The notes beneath the pieces were generated by a model. That model was not told the origin of the DNA. It saw only the letters and a list, made by a program, of their open reading frames with translations, and did not search any database. The translations under genes and the position numbers were made by a program. Shown piece by piece: positions 44,422-53,899 of a DNA stretch of 64,000 nt. Each line of letters opens with the position of its first letter. Position 1 is the stretch's first letter. The stretch is from Niabella aurantiaca DSM 17617 (GTDB taxonomy: Bacteria; Bacteroidota; Bacteroidia; Chitinophagales; Chitinophagaceae). The DNA lies in NCBI RefSeq assembly GCF_000374125.1, contig NZ_KB893637.1, forward strand, positions 186,001-250,000. The letters are read 5' to 3'.

Positions 44422-46044
44422 ATGTATAAATTGAATAAATACATTTTTAATAAAGCAGTGTTGCTTTTGTCTCTGGTGTTTTCCATGTCTGTTTCCTGTA
44501 CAAGGCAATTGGACATTGAGTCTACGGAAGCAGCCAGTTCTATCAATATGTGGCAGTCTTATGATGATGCCAAGTCGGGGCTTGTGGGCCTGTATGGCCT
44601 TGCCAGGGCGGCGCTTGCAAACGATAATGCGCATTGGCTCTATGGGGATCTCCGGATGGCCGATTTTGCCACACCCCGTTCCGGTTCCTACATCGAGGCG
44701 ATCATAAAGAACCGGTTGAATGAAGATCTGCCAGGGATGGAGGACCTGAAAGACTGGCGGCGGTTTTACGCAGCCATTGATGCCTGCAATACGTTTATCG
44801 AAAAGTCCGGCGGGTGCCTCCAGGATACCCGGTATTCCGCGCTGTATCATAAAGTGGATGTGGCGCAGGCCCATATATTGCGGGCATTCCTGTACCTGTA
44901 TGTCAGCCGCATTTGGGGAGATGTGCCTCTGGTTACTTCAGCTACTACCGAGGGGCTGAACACCAATCTTACAAGAACCCCTCAACGGCAGGTGCTTGAC
45001 TTTTGCATCAATGATGTTAAGCTTTACCTGGACAGCCTGCCAACAGAATATGGAGGAAATGATCAAAGTAAATTGAAATTTACCGGCCCTTACTATGGCA
45101 GAACCTGGGCCCAGATCGGCAATTTTTATTGGGGGTACTGGCAGGGGATGACGGTGCTGGCGCAGATCTATGCCTGGATGGGAGATTATGAACGGCTGGA
45201 ACCCGTGGCCAGGAAAATATGGGATAACCTCGCCCAGGCAAAAACACAGCTTGTGGGCTACCAGAATGCAAACAACTATCTGACCGGTAATAACAGTATT
45301 TTTTATGGCAACGGGGTCATCGGAAGTTATTGTTATCAACTGCTTTCACTGTCTTATAATATGGACAATAAGGAATCCGGCCCCAGTGGGGTAGGTCATA
45401 TAGAGTCGCTGACACTTGCCGACCCCTATATTCCGCGGCAGAAACCCGATATTTATGTTCCCCGGGATACCATCGACCAGCTATTCTACAGCATTACGGA
45501 TCTGCGCCATCCTTATCAGTCGGCAGCAAGCAGCTATCAGTCGGTGTACTTTACAAATTATTACGCTTCTATTCCGGTGTTATCAAAATTTAAAACATTT
45601 GCGCCGGCCGCCAATGGGTTCTCCATATACGGATCCTGTATTCCCCTGTCGAGGGCGGAGGACATCTGCCTTTTACTGGCCGAATGTTACCTGTACAAGG
45701 GTACCATCGGGGATGCCCAGGGCTTTCTTGAACGCATCCGGTTGCAACGTTTTACAAACGGCTTTGCCAATAACTTAAGACCGCTGGGCACGGGCGGCCC
45801 GGTGTACGTTCCAACGGACCGCAGCCGGGAGAACGGGCTCCTGTGGAATATCTTCAGGGAGCGCAGGGTCGAATTGATGGGAGAGGGATACGGATGGTAC
45901 GATCTCATTCGCTACAAAAAGTACCTGGCCAATGACGATGAATTTAATAAGCTGGTGGAGCAGGGAGGGATCTACTGGCCGGTAAGCCAGCGTGTGCTGG
46001 ATAACAATCCGCTTATAGAGCAAAACTCCTATTGGAAGCGATAA
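44422..46044 (+). CDS. SusD/RagB-family surface glycan-binding lipoprotein
   Basis: The protein has 540 residues. The lipobox is 'MSVSC' (about residue 26), followed by 'TRQLDIEST', typical of SusD. It has TPR-like helices and 'AEDICLLLAECYLYKG' and 'NIFRERRVELMGEGYGWYDLIRYK', the C-terminal SusD pattern. It caps the SusC transporter encoded upstream and binds the glycan. Confidence 0.93.
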   Translation: MYKLNKYIFNKAVLLLSLVFSMSVSCTRQLDIESTEAASSINMWQSYDDAKSGLVGLYGLARAALANDNAHWLYGDLRMADFATPRSGSYIEAIIKNRLNEDLPGMEDLKDWRRFYAAIDACNTFIEKSGGCLQDTRYSALYHKVDVAQAHILRAFLYLYVSRIWGDVPLVTSATTEGLNTNLTRTPQRQVLDFCINDVKLYLDSLPTEYGGNDQSKLKFTGPYYGRTWAQIGNFYWGYWQGMTVLAQIYAWMGDYERLEPVARKIWDNLAQAKTQLVGYQNANNYLTGNNSIFYGNGVIGSYCYQLLSLSYNMDNKESGPSGVGHIESLTLADPYIPRQKPDIYVPRDTIDQLFYSITDLRHPYQSAASSYQSVYFTNYYASIPVLSKFKTFAPAANGFSIYGSCIPLSRAEDICLLLAECYLYKGTIGDAQGFLERIRLQRFTNGFANNLRPLGTGGPVYVPTDRSRENGLLWNIFRERRVELMGEGYGWYDLIRYKKYLANDDEFNKLVEQGGIYWPVSQRVLDNNPLIEQNSYWKR

Positions 46045-46062
46045 TCTTAATCCCTGAATACA

Positions 46063-47241
46063 ATGAAACAACTATATACTATATCCTTCGTGCTGCTGAT
46101 GGTATTAATAACTTATTCCTGTAAGCGGGATTATGGGACCTATTACGATTATAAGCCGGCTTCAACCGTGTATGATGGGGATGTAATGAAGTTTCTCCGG
46201 GAAAACCATTTTGATTCAATGGTGAAAGTGCTGAATAAATATCCTGATATAGTAGCCCGGCTGACTTCAACCGACAGCTTTACGTTGTTTGCGATTCCCA
46301 ATAAATCGTTTGAGATCGCTGTCAGCAATTTTAATACCAACCGTACCCGTGCCGATAGCCCCCTGTTGTACATTGATCCCGCCCAGTTGAATATGGAACA
46401 GGCGGATTCCGGGCGCTTCAACAACCAGATGATGCGGTTGCTGATCTCCCGCTACATTATCCCCGGTATCTGGAGCTTTGATACGCTTGCGCAATCATCA
46501 ACCGGCATCATATTGAAATCGATCAACTATGATTACATGATGAATCTGAAAGGGGTGCAGCAAAATTCAACCGGGTCCATCAGCGGGGGACCAAAGATCA
46601 TTGAACTGAAAGACATGAATTTTTCGCTCTATGATGCGTATTGGAAACCGGCGCATACATCTTCTGTAAACACGGTAAGGGCAGGAAATGTGCTGGTACA
46701 CGTACTGGCCGATGATCATGAATTCGGGTTCTCCAACTTTTTTGACTACATGAATACACCGTACATCCTGCGGAATGAATGGAAGCCGCTATCGTGGATA
46801 TCGCAACAGCCCTCTACGGTTTTCGGCGGCACTGTTTCGCATTTATTCGACAACAATTTGAATACGTACTGGAACACGAAAAATACCGGTGCCATGCCAT
46901 TGCCGCCTTTTTGGTTTGTGACGGATATGGGGCACAGTTACGAGGTAAAATCGGTGGCCATGCAAAACAAAGCGGAATGGACCAACGGACAGTTGATGGT
47001 AACCGCTTTTACAACCGAGTTTGCTCCTGAAGGTGCTAACCTCGATGATCCGGCGGTATGGTCGCCCCCTGATACGTTCCGGTTAAAACTTGTAAATGGA
47101 ACGGTGGGGCTGCAGGCGAAACAGCGTTTTTATCTTCCTGCCGCGCAAACGGGCCGTTACTACCGGTTTACAGTGATCGATAATTACGGAGGCTTTGCAT
47201 CCTATAAACAATGCAATCTGGCTGAAGTGTGGTTATACTAA
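46063..47241 (+). CDS. Fasciclin-domain plus discoidin-like surface lipoprotein
   Basis: The protein has 392 residues; lipobox 'LITYSC'. The N-terminal part (about 35-225) has the fasciclin pattern 'DGDVMKFLREN', 'STDSFTLFAIPNKSFE' and 'AGNVLVHVL'. The C-terminal part (about 240-392; 'HLFDNNLNTYWNT', 'FVTDMGHSYEVKSVAMQNK', 'GRYYRFTVIDNYGG') resembles an F5/8-type discoidin domain. Both are adhesion/carbohydrate-binding modules. It follows SusD by 18 bases and is probably a surface glycan-binding protein. Confidence 0.75.
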   Translation: MKQLYTISFVLLMVLITYSCKRDYGTYYDYKPASTVYDGDVMKFLRENHFDSMVKVLNKYPDIVARLTSTDSFTLFAIPNKSFEIAVSNFNTNRTRADSPLLYIDPAQLNMEQADSGRFNNQMMRLLISRYIIPGIWSFDTLAQSSTGIILKSINYDYMMNLKGVQQNSTGSISGGPKIIELKDMNFSLYDAYWKPAHTSSVNTVRAGNVLVHVLADDHEFGFSNFFDYMNTPYILRNEWKPLSWISQQPSTVFGGTVSHLFDNNLNTYWNTKNTGAMPLPPFWFVTDMGHSYEVKSVAMQNKAEWTNGQLMVTAFTTEFAPEGANLDDPAVWSPPDTFRLKLVNGTVGLQAKQRFYLPAAQTGRYYRFTVIDNYGGFASYKQCNLAEVWLY

Positions 47242-47249
47242 ACAAATAT

Positions 47250-48302
47250 ATGTTCATGCTTATGCGCTATTTATATTCATTGATATTATTTTGGGCAGCG
47301 GGCTTGCTCCTTCTTATATCGTCGTGTAAAAGGGATTTTCCGGAGGACCGCGATTCGATTGATCCGCTTGCAACGTTTACACGTACATTCTATGATCCGA
47401 CGCTGGGACGAAATACCGTCTTCTCGGATAATTTTAATGCGGCCAACTCTTCACAGCCGCTGGAGTTTACCATGCTCAACCTCCGCCGGTATGATGATGC
47501 GCCGGCGCCTGAGCTTACCGACAGCATTTACCCGGTTTCGGTATGGAAGGATGGCGGCGCTTACACCGGCAAGGAAACCTCACTGGCCGAAATAGAAAGC
47601 AAACGCAAAGTTGAAAATCACCGGATTTTTGAGATCAGAAAGAATTCAGGCCAAATAGTGGTATGGTCCGGAATGGACCAGAGCAATATACGCTCCCAAC
47701 CCGATTCAGGCTATAAATTTGATGTAAAAGTTTCCAATTCGGGAGGCGTGAATTACTACTACAATTTACGGTTCATGCCTAAGAAGGCGATCCCGTATGT
47801 GCCGTCCAATTACAACCCTGAAACGGGGATGACCACCGGTCCGGCAGTATCTTATCCCACCAACGGCGTCAGTCTTAGTAATGTTCAAAGGCTGAAAGAC
47901 GGGCTGGCGATGCAGGAGAGCGAAGTGGATGTTTATTTTACCCGGAAGGGTGCAGGGAACAGTCTTACGTTTAAGTTCCTTGATTCGGCCTTCAGCCCCA
48001 TCAACCCCCATCTGTTTAATACCACCGACTGGCCCAACCTGGTTCATGGCTTCGATATGAAATTATCCGATACCGCGGTTGTTTACCAGGTGGGTTATCC
48101 GATACCGCTTGGTCCGATACCCACAAAATATACAAACGCTGCAGGTACCAGGGCCGCGGTAACATTTTCTTATTACCGTAGAGGAACGGCGGGCCTTGGA
48201 TATGTTTGTTCGCTTGCGTTCAATTACGCTATATACGAGAAAGGAGATTGGGAAATTGCTTTTCAGTTCAAGAACAGTTCCCCAAAATTCATTAATGATT
48301 GA
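47250..48302 (+). CDS. DUF5007-like surface lipoprotein
   Basis: From ATG 47250 it has about 350 residues; the open frame starts at 47229 and another ATG is at 47262. Lipobox 'LLISSC'. The mature part (KRDFPEDRDSIDPLATFTR...) is a beta-rich protein with 'SNSGGVNYYYNLRF' and 'WEIAFQFKNSSP' segments. It resembles the DUF5007/PUL lipoproteins from memory; this is not certain. Lies between the first fasciclin protein and the second SusC, so it is probably part of the surface complex. Confidence 0.6.
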   Translation: MFMLMRYLYSLILFWAAGLLLLISSCKRDFPEDRDSIDPLATFTRTFYDPTLGRNTVFSDNFNAANSSQPLEFTMLNLRRYDDAPAPELTDSIYPVSVWKDGGAYTGKETSLAEIESKRKVENHRIFEIRKNSGQIVVWSGMDQSNIRSQPDSGYKFDVKVSNSGGVNYYYNLRFMPKKAIPYVPSNYNPETGMTTGPAVSYPTNGVSLSNVQRLKDGLAMQESEVDVYFTRKGAGNSLTFKFLDSAFSPINPHLFNTTDWPNLVHGFDMKLSDTAVVYQVGYPIPLGPIPTKYTNAAGTRAAVTFSYYRRGTAGLGYVCSLAFNYAIYEKGDWEIAFQFKNSSPKFIND

Positions 48303-48335
48303 TGATTGAAAATAATTAACCAGGAATCGCTGATT

Positions 48336-51300
48336 ATGGATAAAATTTTTACCGTTTTGTGGCTGCACAACCAAACGAGATTATTGAGATCCCGTTTTAA
48401 CCGAGGGCAAAGGAAAACGCAGCGTTTGAATTTGCTGCTCCCGGGATTTGTATTTTTAATGTTCTCCGTTCAGGTGAACGCGCAAACAGTACAGGGCACT
48501 GTATTTGATGAGCAAAACCGGTTGCCGGTCAGCGGGGCCAATGTAACGGCCGGTGCCATCGGTGTATCTACGGATACTGCGGGGCATTTTGAGATCAGGG
48601 CGGCCGCCGGCAGCACGCTTTCGGTAACCCATCTGAATTTTAGCCCGGCTACCTACCAGGTAAGCGATGGAGAAACGTCGGTAGAGATCTACCTGAAACT
48701 GGCATCCGGGGCACTTACGGATGTGGTGGTGCAGGGATTCACCAAAAAAAGCAGGGCATTGGTTACGGGCGCGTCCACGGTCATCACTTCCGATGATATC
48801 AAGGATGTGCCGGCGGCCAGTGTAACGGAACTATTGCAGGGGAAGGTAGCGGGGGTAAACATTCAGAATACTTCGGGTATGCCGGGCGCAAGAGGATCCA
48901 TATTTCAGCGCGGGCTCTCCAATATCAATGTGACCGGCGATGGCAACAACGCCTACCTTGCATCGGGTCAGCCGTTGTTCATTATCGATGGGGTGCCCAT
49001 CGATCCGAATGAGGATACCGAATACGGTTTTGCACAGGCCGGCGGGGGCGCCAATCCGCTTTCGGTAATACCACCTGAAGATATCGAGAGCGTTGAGATA
49101 CTTAAGGATGCCGCCTCCACCTCCGTATATGGTTCAAGAGGCGCCAATGGGGTCTGGATCATTAATACAAAGCGGGGCCATTCTAAGATACCCAAGATCA
49201 CGTATGATGGTAAATATATTTATACAGCGGTTCCGCCGCTTCGCCAGATCTATGGCGGACATCTTGAAAGACAGATAAAGGTCAACCAGGTATTGTACAA
49301 CAATGCCCAAACGAACAATGCATTTAACTGGGGGCTGGCTACCGTTAATGCGAATTATTTCCTTTCCGATAGCCTGAATCCTTACCTGAATAACTCGGTA
49401 AACTGGCAATCTTATTTCTTTGGCCCGCAGCTGAACCACAGCCATAACCTGCGTTTTGCCGGAGGAATGAGCCAGTTCGACTATAAGGTGAACCTGAACT
49501 ATATGCAGGATATGGGGATCATTAAGAATACCGGGTACAAAAGATACAGTGCCGGGATCAACTCTCAATACCAGAGCGAGAACAAGCAATTCCGTATGTT
49601 GACATCCGTAAATGCGGCGTCGGAACTTCGCCAGAACGGGAGTGGTGTCGGCTTGCTGCAAACCGGTGTAGGCACAAGCGGAATGGCCTCTACGCTGCTG
49701 CCGCCTCCAAACGTATATACAGAGAATAATACGGCACTGGCATCCTTCATTTTAAAAGATGATAACAAGAAAAATTCGTTGGGTGCCAACCTGGAACTGA
49801 CCTACGATATTACGAAGGACCTCAAATTATACACCACGGGAAGCATTACCTTCAACACCACGAGTTATAATATCTTCTATCCGGGATGGCTGAATTACGG
49901 GTATACGCAATACAATACGCAGGACCGGACATCCAATACCTATTATAACCGTAATATGTTGCAATACTCTCGCAGGTTCCTGAATGAGAAGCATACGATT
50001 TCGGCCTTTATATTCAATGACCTGAACGTAAATAAATCCAAGACAACGTACGCCCGGTTGCCTTCCACGCCCAATAACTATATTTCCGGGCCATTTGGCT
50101 ACGACCTGAGAACGGCGGTTTACGGAACACTGGGCGAACCGGTGGATGTACGCCAGTTTGGATACGGGGCAAACATTGCGTATGATTATATGCAGAAGTA
50201 TGTAATCAATGCGAGTTTCCGTTTTGATGGTACTTCTATTAACGGACCGCTGACGGGGTTTAACCGCAACCCGATGATCTCCTTCCGGTGGAATATCTAT
50301 AAGGAAAAATTTGCCGAGGGCTGGAGCAGTTGGATGAATTCAAGCTCCATAAGGGCGAGCTGGGGCCAAACGATCGTTCCGCAGGGCAATATCTTTATGG
50401 TGTATGGCCAGTACGCCCCGGGGGCTTCTTATAACGGGCAGCCAACTGTATTGAATAATTTCGGAACAGAGCCCAATGCTTATTATAAGCCCATAACGAA
50501 CCGGATGACGAATATTGGTTATGACGGCGAGTTTTTTGACCGGAGGCTTACCATACAGTATGATTTTTACTACAAATTTGTACAGAATAACTCCCTGCTG
50601 ATAAACGTTCCTTACGAAACAGGGTATTCCAAATACCCTTCGAATGATGTAAGCTGGGTTGACTATGGTCATGAGCTGACCCTGAATATAAGGCCGCTGC
50701 CCAAAGACAGCAAGCTGAGCTGGACCTTTGGTCTGGTGGGTGCTTTTAACCGGAATATATTGACACGGTTGCCAAATGACGCACGTGAATGGGTCATCAA
50801 CCCCGGCGACCAGCTGAACCTGCCGTTGCTGTACCGGTTGGGAAGAAGCAGCTTCTCCAACTACCTTTTTGTGACCAATGGGGTCTATTCAACAGATGCG
50901 GATGTGCCGGTGGACCCAGCAACCAATATGCCGATGCGCATCAATGGCGTGTACCTGAAGGCAGGGGATCCGATCTTTGCCGATCTGAACGGCGATTATG
51001 TGATCAACGATCGTGACCGTGTAGCCGTGGGGAACCCGGTGCCCAAGCTGACAGGTGGTGTTTCCAATTACCTGTCGTATAACAATTTTACGCTCAATAT
51101 ATTTACCTCTTTCACATTTTTCAGGGACGTGCTGAATACGCCGCTTGCGTATAAGTTCCAGCAGTTCTATAACCCGTTGAACAGTAATTTATCAAGCGTA
51201 CAGGCCGTACCGCCTATTGACCAGTATAACTACTGGAAGGCTCCGGGCGACAACGCGGTTTACCCCAATCCTTATGCATATGATCATAACGCAGCTATTT

Positions 51301-51569
51301 CGGCATTCCGTTATAACCAGACGCTGTTCCAGGAGGATGGTTCCTATTTCAAGATCAATTCAATAACACTGGGTTACAATTTCCAGAAGGAGCTGCTCCG
51401 ACGGTTGAAGCTGGATCTCTTAAGGGTCTTTTTTACCGGATCAAATGTAGCCACGATCTCCAGCTATTCGGGCCCCAGCCCGGAAGTAATAACGGATCTG
51501 GGTCGTGATAACCCTTATGGATATCCCATGGCAAGGAGATATACATTGGGTCTGACTGTTACTTTTTAA
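48336..51569 (+). CDS. SusC/RagA-family TonB-dependent outer-membrane transporter
   Basis: The start at ATG 48336 gives 1077 residues; the frame extends to a TTG at 48306 without support. The signal (about 1-49, long) is followed by a carboxypeptidase-regulatory-like domain (TVQGTVFDEQNRLPVSGANV). The TonB plug has 'VTGASTVITSDDIKDVPAAS' and 'VEILKDAASTSVYGSRGANGV', and the C-terminal barrel ends TLGLTVTF. Full canonical SusC architecture, in contrast to the copy at 41424. It pairs with the SusD downstream. Confidence 0.95.
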   Translation: MDKIFTVLWLHNQTRLLRSRFNRGQRKTQRLNLLLPGFVFLMFSVQVNAQTVQGTVFDEQNRLPVSGANVTAGAIGVSTDTAGHFEIRAAAGSTLSVTHLNFSPATYQVSDGETSVEIYLKLASGALTDVVVQGFTKKSRALVTGASTVITSDDIKDVPAASVTELLQGKVAGVNIQNTSGMPGARGSIFQRGLSNINVTGDGNNAYLASGQPLFIIDGVPIDPNEDTEYGFAQAGGGANPLSVIPPEDIESVEILKDAASTSVYGSRGANGVWIINTKRGHSKIPKITYDGKYIYTAVPPLRQIYGGHLERQIKVNQVLYNNAQTNNAFNWGLATVNANYFLSDSLNPYLNNSVNWQSYFFGPQLNHSHNLRFAGGMSQFDYKVNLNYMQDMGIIKNTGYKRYSAGINSQYQSENKQFRMLTSVNAASELRQNGSGVGLLQTGVGTSGMASTLLPPPNVYTENNTALASFILKDDNKKNSLGANLELTYDITKDLKLYTTGSITFNTTSYNIFYPGWLNYGYTQYNTQDRTSNTYYNRNMLQYSRRFLNEKHTISAFIFNDLNVNKSKTTYARLPSTPNNYISGPFGYDLRTAVYGTLGEPVDVRQFGYGANIAYDYMQKYVINASFRFDGTSINGPLTGFNRNPMISFRWNIYKEKFAEGWSSWMNSSSIRASWGQTIVPQGNIFMVYGQYAPGASYNGQPTVLNNFGTEPNAYYKPITNRMTNIGYDGEFFDRRLTIQYDFYYKFVQNNSLLINVPYETGYSKYPSNDVSWVDYGHELTLNIRPLPKDSKLSWTFGLVGAFNRNILTRLPNDAREWVINPGDQLNLPLLYRLGRSSFSNYLFVTNGVYSTDADVPVDPATNMPMRINGVYLKAGDPIFADLNGDYVINDRDRVAVGNPVPKLTGGVSNYLSYNNFTLNIFTSFTFFRDVLNTPLAYKFQQFYNPLNSNLSSVQAVPPIDQYNYWKAPGDNAVYPNPYAYDHNAAISAFRYNQTLFQEDGSYFKINSITLGYNFQKELLRRLKLDLLRVFFTGSNVATISSYSGPSPEVITDLGRDNPYGYPMARRYTLGLTVTF

Positions 51570-51590
51570 AAATTTTAAAGCATCATAAAA

Positions 51591-53126
51591 ATGAAATATC
51601 GTGCCATCATATTTTCTCTTTTGATCTCTGTTTTGTGCATGAATCTTTCGTGTAAGAAATTTCTCAATGTAAGCCCTGTGGGCGCTATGTCGGGAAATAA
51701 TTTCTGGAAAACGAAGCAGGATGTGGAACAGTATGCAAATGGTATCTATACATTGTTGCGGAGCTATACCTGCGGGAATGGGAATACGCTTCTTGCCATG
51801 GCTGATTACCGCTGCGGTTCCTGGGTGCCCAATGTTACCAACGGGAACGAATTTGTAGCGTTGTTAAGAGGCAATAAGATGAACAACCTGGTAGCATCTT
51901 CCAACTATGCCTGGTGGGACGACTGGGGATTTGGGAATATGGATCAGTGGATGCAATTGTACCGCGTGGTATCGGGTGCCAATAACCTGATCGCAAATGT
52001 TCCCGGAACAGATATTGCGGACCTGACAGATGCGGACCGCAGGTTGTATCATGCGGAAGCCGTATTCATCAGAAGCCTTTCCTATTTCATAATGGTGCGG
52101 CACTGGGGCGATATTCCCTACATTGCGGATATCAATGATGTGGGTAAAAATCCAAGAACCAACCAGGTTGAACTGTTCCAGAAGTGTATCAACGATTTGC
52201 AGGGCGTTTTGGGGGATCTGCCCTGGACCTATGCGGATGCCTCTAAAAAAGGCTCCCGGGCCATGAAGGGCGGCGCGCTCGTATTGATGATGGAAATGTA
52301 TATGTGGATGGCCGGATTTGACGATGCAAATGCGATGGCCTATTATCAGAAAGTGGCGGATCTCAGCCATACGCTTATTGAGGAAGGGGGCAATTACTAT
52401 AAGCTGCTGCCCTATGACAACTACCAGGTCATCTTTAACGGACACAGCGATGAAAGCTTATTCGAAATCAGCCAGAGCTCAAAACCCGGTGAACTCTTCA
52501 GCTTTTATGCCACTGTAGGGGCGCTTACCTTAATGACCCCTTACAAACCCAGTGTAAGCGTAACCCCCTTGTATTATGATCAGTACTACCTGCATCAGCT
52601 GTACGATGTGGACTACAATGGCAGTAATGCCGATGCACGGGCCTCTCAATGGTTCGAGAATATGTTCAGCACGGATGGTACATTTATTTTTAAGAAGTTC
52701 GCCAACTTTAACGGCGGCGTTTCGGGTAACCCTACCGATGCCAAGATCATGTTCCGGTATGTGGATGCATTCCTCCTGCGCGCGGAGGCGCTCGAAAAGC
52801 TGGGTGATTATCCCGGTGCGCTTGAGGCCATTAATGTGGTACGGAAAAGGGCAGGGGCAACGGAGTTTGAAGGCGGAAAGACGGTTACCAACATGGCTGC
52901 GGGCATTACCCTTGAAGACGCGATCTGGTGGGAGCGGGAACGGGAATTGATGGGTGAAAGCTCCTTTTTCTACGATCTTGTCCGTACAAAAAAGATAATG
53001 AGCTCCCTGTATACGATGAATACAATAAACTACGAGGATTTTATGAGCGGAGCCTGGACTTATCCCATTGATGCGGCCATCAGTACGGTGAATCCCAATG
53101 TGTCTTCAAATCCTTACTGGAACTAA
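51591..53126 (+). CDS. SusD/RagB-family surface glycan-binding lipoprotein
   Basis: The protein has 511 residues. Lipobox 'MNLSC' then KKFLNVSPVGAMSGNNFW, the SusD N-terminal pattern. TPR region, 'VDAFLLRAEALEKLGDYPGAL' and 'WWERERELMGESSFFYDLVRTKK' near the end. Partner of SusC at 48336 (gap 21 bases). Confidence 0.95.
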   Translation: MKYRAIIFSLLISVLCMNLSCKKFLNVSPVGAMSGNNFWKTKQDVEQYANGIYTLLRSYTCGNGNTLLAMADYRCGSWVPNVTNGNEFVALLRGNKMNNLVASSNYAWWDDWGFGNMDQWMQLYRVVSGANNLIANVPGTDIADLTDADRRLYHAEAVFIRSLSYFIMVRHWGDIPYIADINDVGKNPRTNQVELFQKCINDLQGVLGDLPWTYADASKKGSRAMKGGALVLMMEMYMWMAGFDDANAMAYYQKVADLSHTLIEEGGNYYKLLPYDNYQVIFNGHSDESLFEISQSSKPGELFSFYATVGALTLMTPYKPSVSVTPLYYDQYYLHQLYDVDYNGSNADARASQWFENMFSTDGTFIFKKFANFNGGVSGNPTDAKIMFRYVDAFLLRAEALEKLGDYPGALEAINVVRKRAGATEFEGGKTVTNMAAGITLEDAIWWERERELMGESSFFYDLVRTKKIMSSLYTMNTINYEDFMSGAWTYPIDAAISTVNPNVSSNPYWN

Positions 53127-53172
53127 AATGTTGTTTTCAATTGTTTTAAAAACGGACATAAAAAATAAACGG

Positions 53173-53877
53173 ATGAAATATTTGTTGTTAAAGACTTTTT
53201 TAATAGGTTCCTTATCATTGGCAATGGTAACGGGCTGCAGGAAGGACTATTATACAGATACCGGTCTTAGCACGCCATCGTTTGACGGCAATATGCTGGA
53301 ATTTCTTCAGTCGAAGCCCTATATGTTCGACACGCTGGTACACATTATAAAGGCGGCGGGCCTTGAGGATTATTTTACGGACAGCACCATTACTTTTTTT
53401 GCACCGGCAGATTCCTCCATCCGGAGCACCTTCCTTTTTATCAACAGGAATTTAAGGTCCCTGGGGCATGACACGCTGATGTCCGTTGATAATATTAAGC
53501 CCGAGTTCTGGAGAAATACCCTGATGATGTATATGTTTAGCGGTGCCCGGGGTATGGATAATTATCCGCAGCTGGATATGCAGAACCTCTCCTCCTTTTC
53601 CGGGGAATTTGTCCGCTCCGTCGGCGGACGTGTGATGAATGTAGGGGTCAATTTCGGGGATGCGAACGGTATCAAGTATATCGGGTACCGGAGCCTCAAC
53701 TTCTCCTATGTCCCCAACCCGGCGGCCCCGTACCAGGGCTGGTGGAGCACCCGGGTGGCAACCAGTAATATCCGGCCAAAAAATGGTTACTGCCATGTGC
53801 TGGTATTTGGCACGCACTATCTGGGCTTCGATCCGCAACAGGCGTTGGCCAATGCAATGTATATCGGTTTTCAATGA
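53173..53877 (+). CDS. Fasciclin-domain surface lipoprotein
   Basis: The start at ATG 53173 gives 234 residues; the frame extends to 53098 and overlaps the SusD gene, which I reject. Lipobox 'AMVTGC'. The single domain has 'DGNMLEFLQSKPYMFDTL', 'STITFFAPADSSI' and 'NGYCHVLVFGTHY', the fasciclin layout. Similar to the N-terminal part of 46063 but without the discoidin domain. Probable binding protein of the surface complex. Confidence 0.75.
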   Translation: MKYLLLKTFLIGSLSLAMVTGCRKDYYTDTGLSTPSFDGNMLEFLQSKPYMFDTLVHIIKAAGLEDYFTDSTITFFAPADSSIRSTFLFINRNLRSLGHDTLMSVDNIKPEFWRNTLMMYMFSGARGMDNYPQLDMQNLSSFSGEFVRSVGGRVMNVGVNFGDANGIKYIGYRSLNFSYVPNPAAPYQGWWSTRVATSNIRPKNGYCHVLVFGTHYLGFDPQQALANAMYIGFQ

Positions 53878-53899
53878 TCATTAGGATAAAATTCGGAAC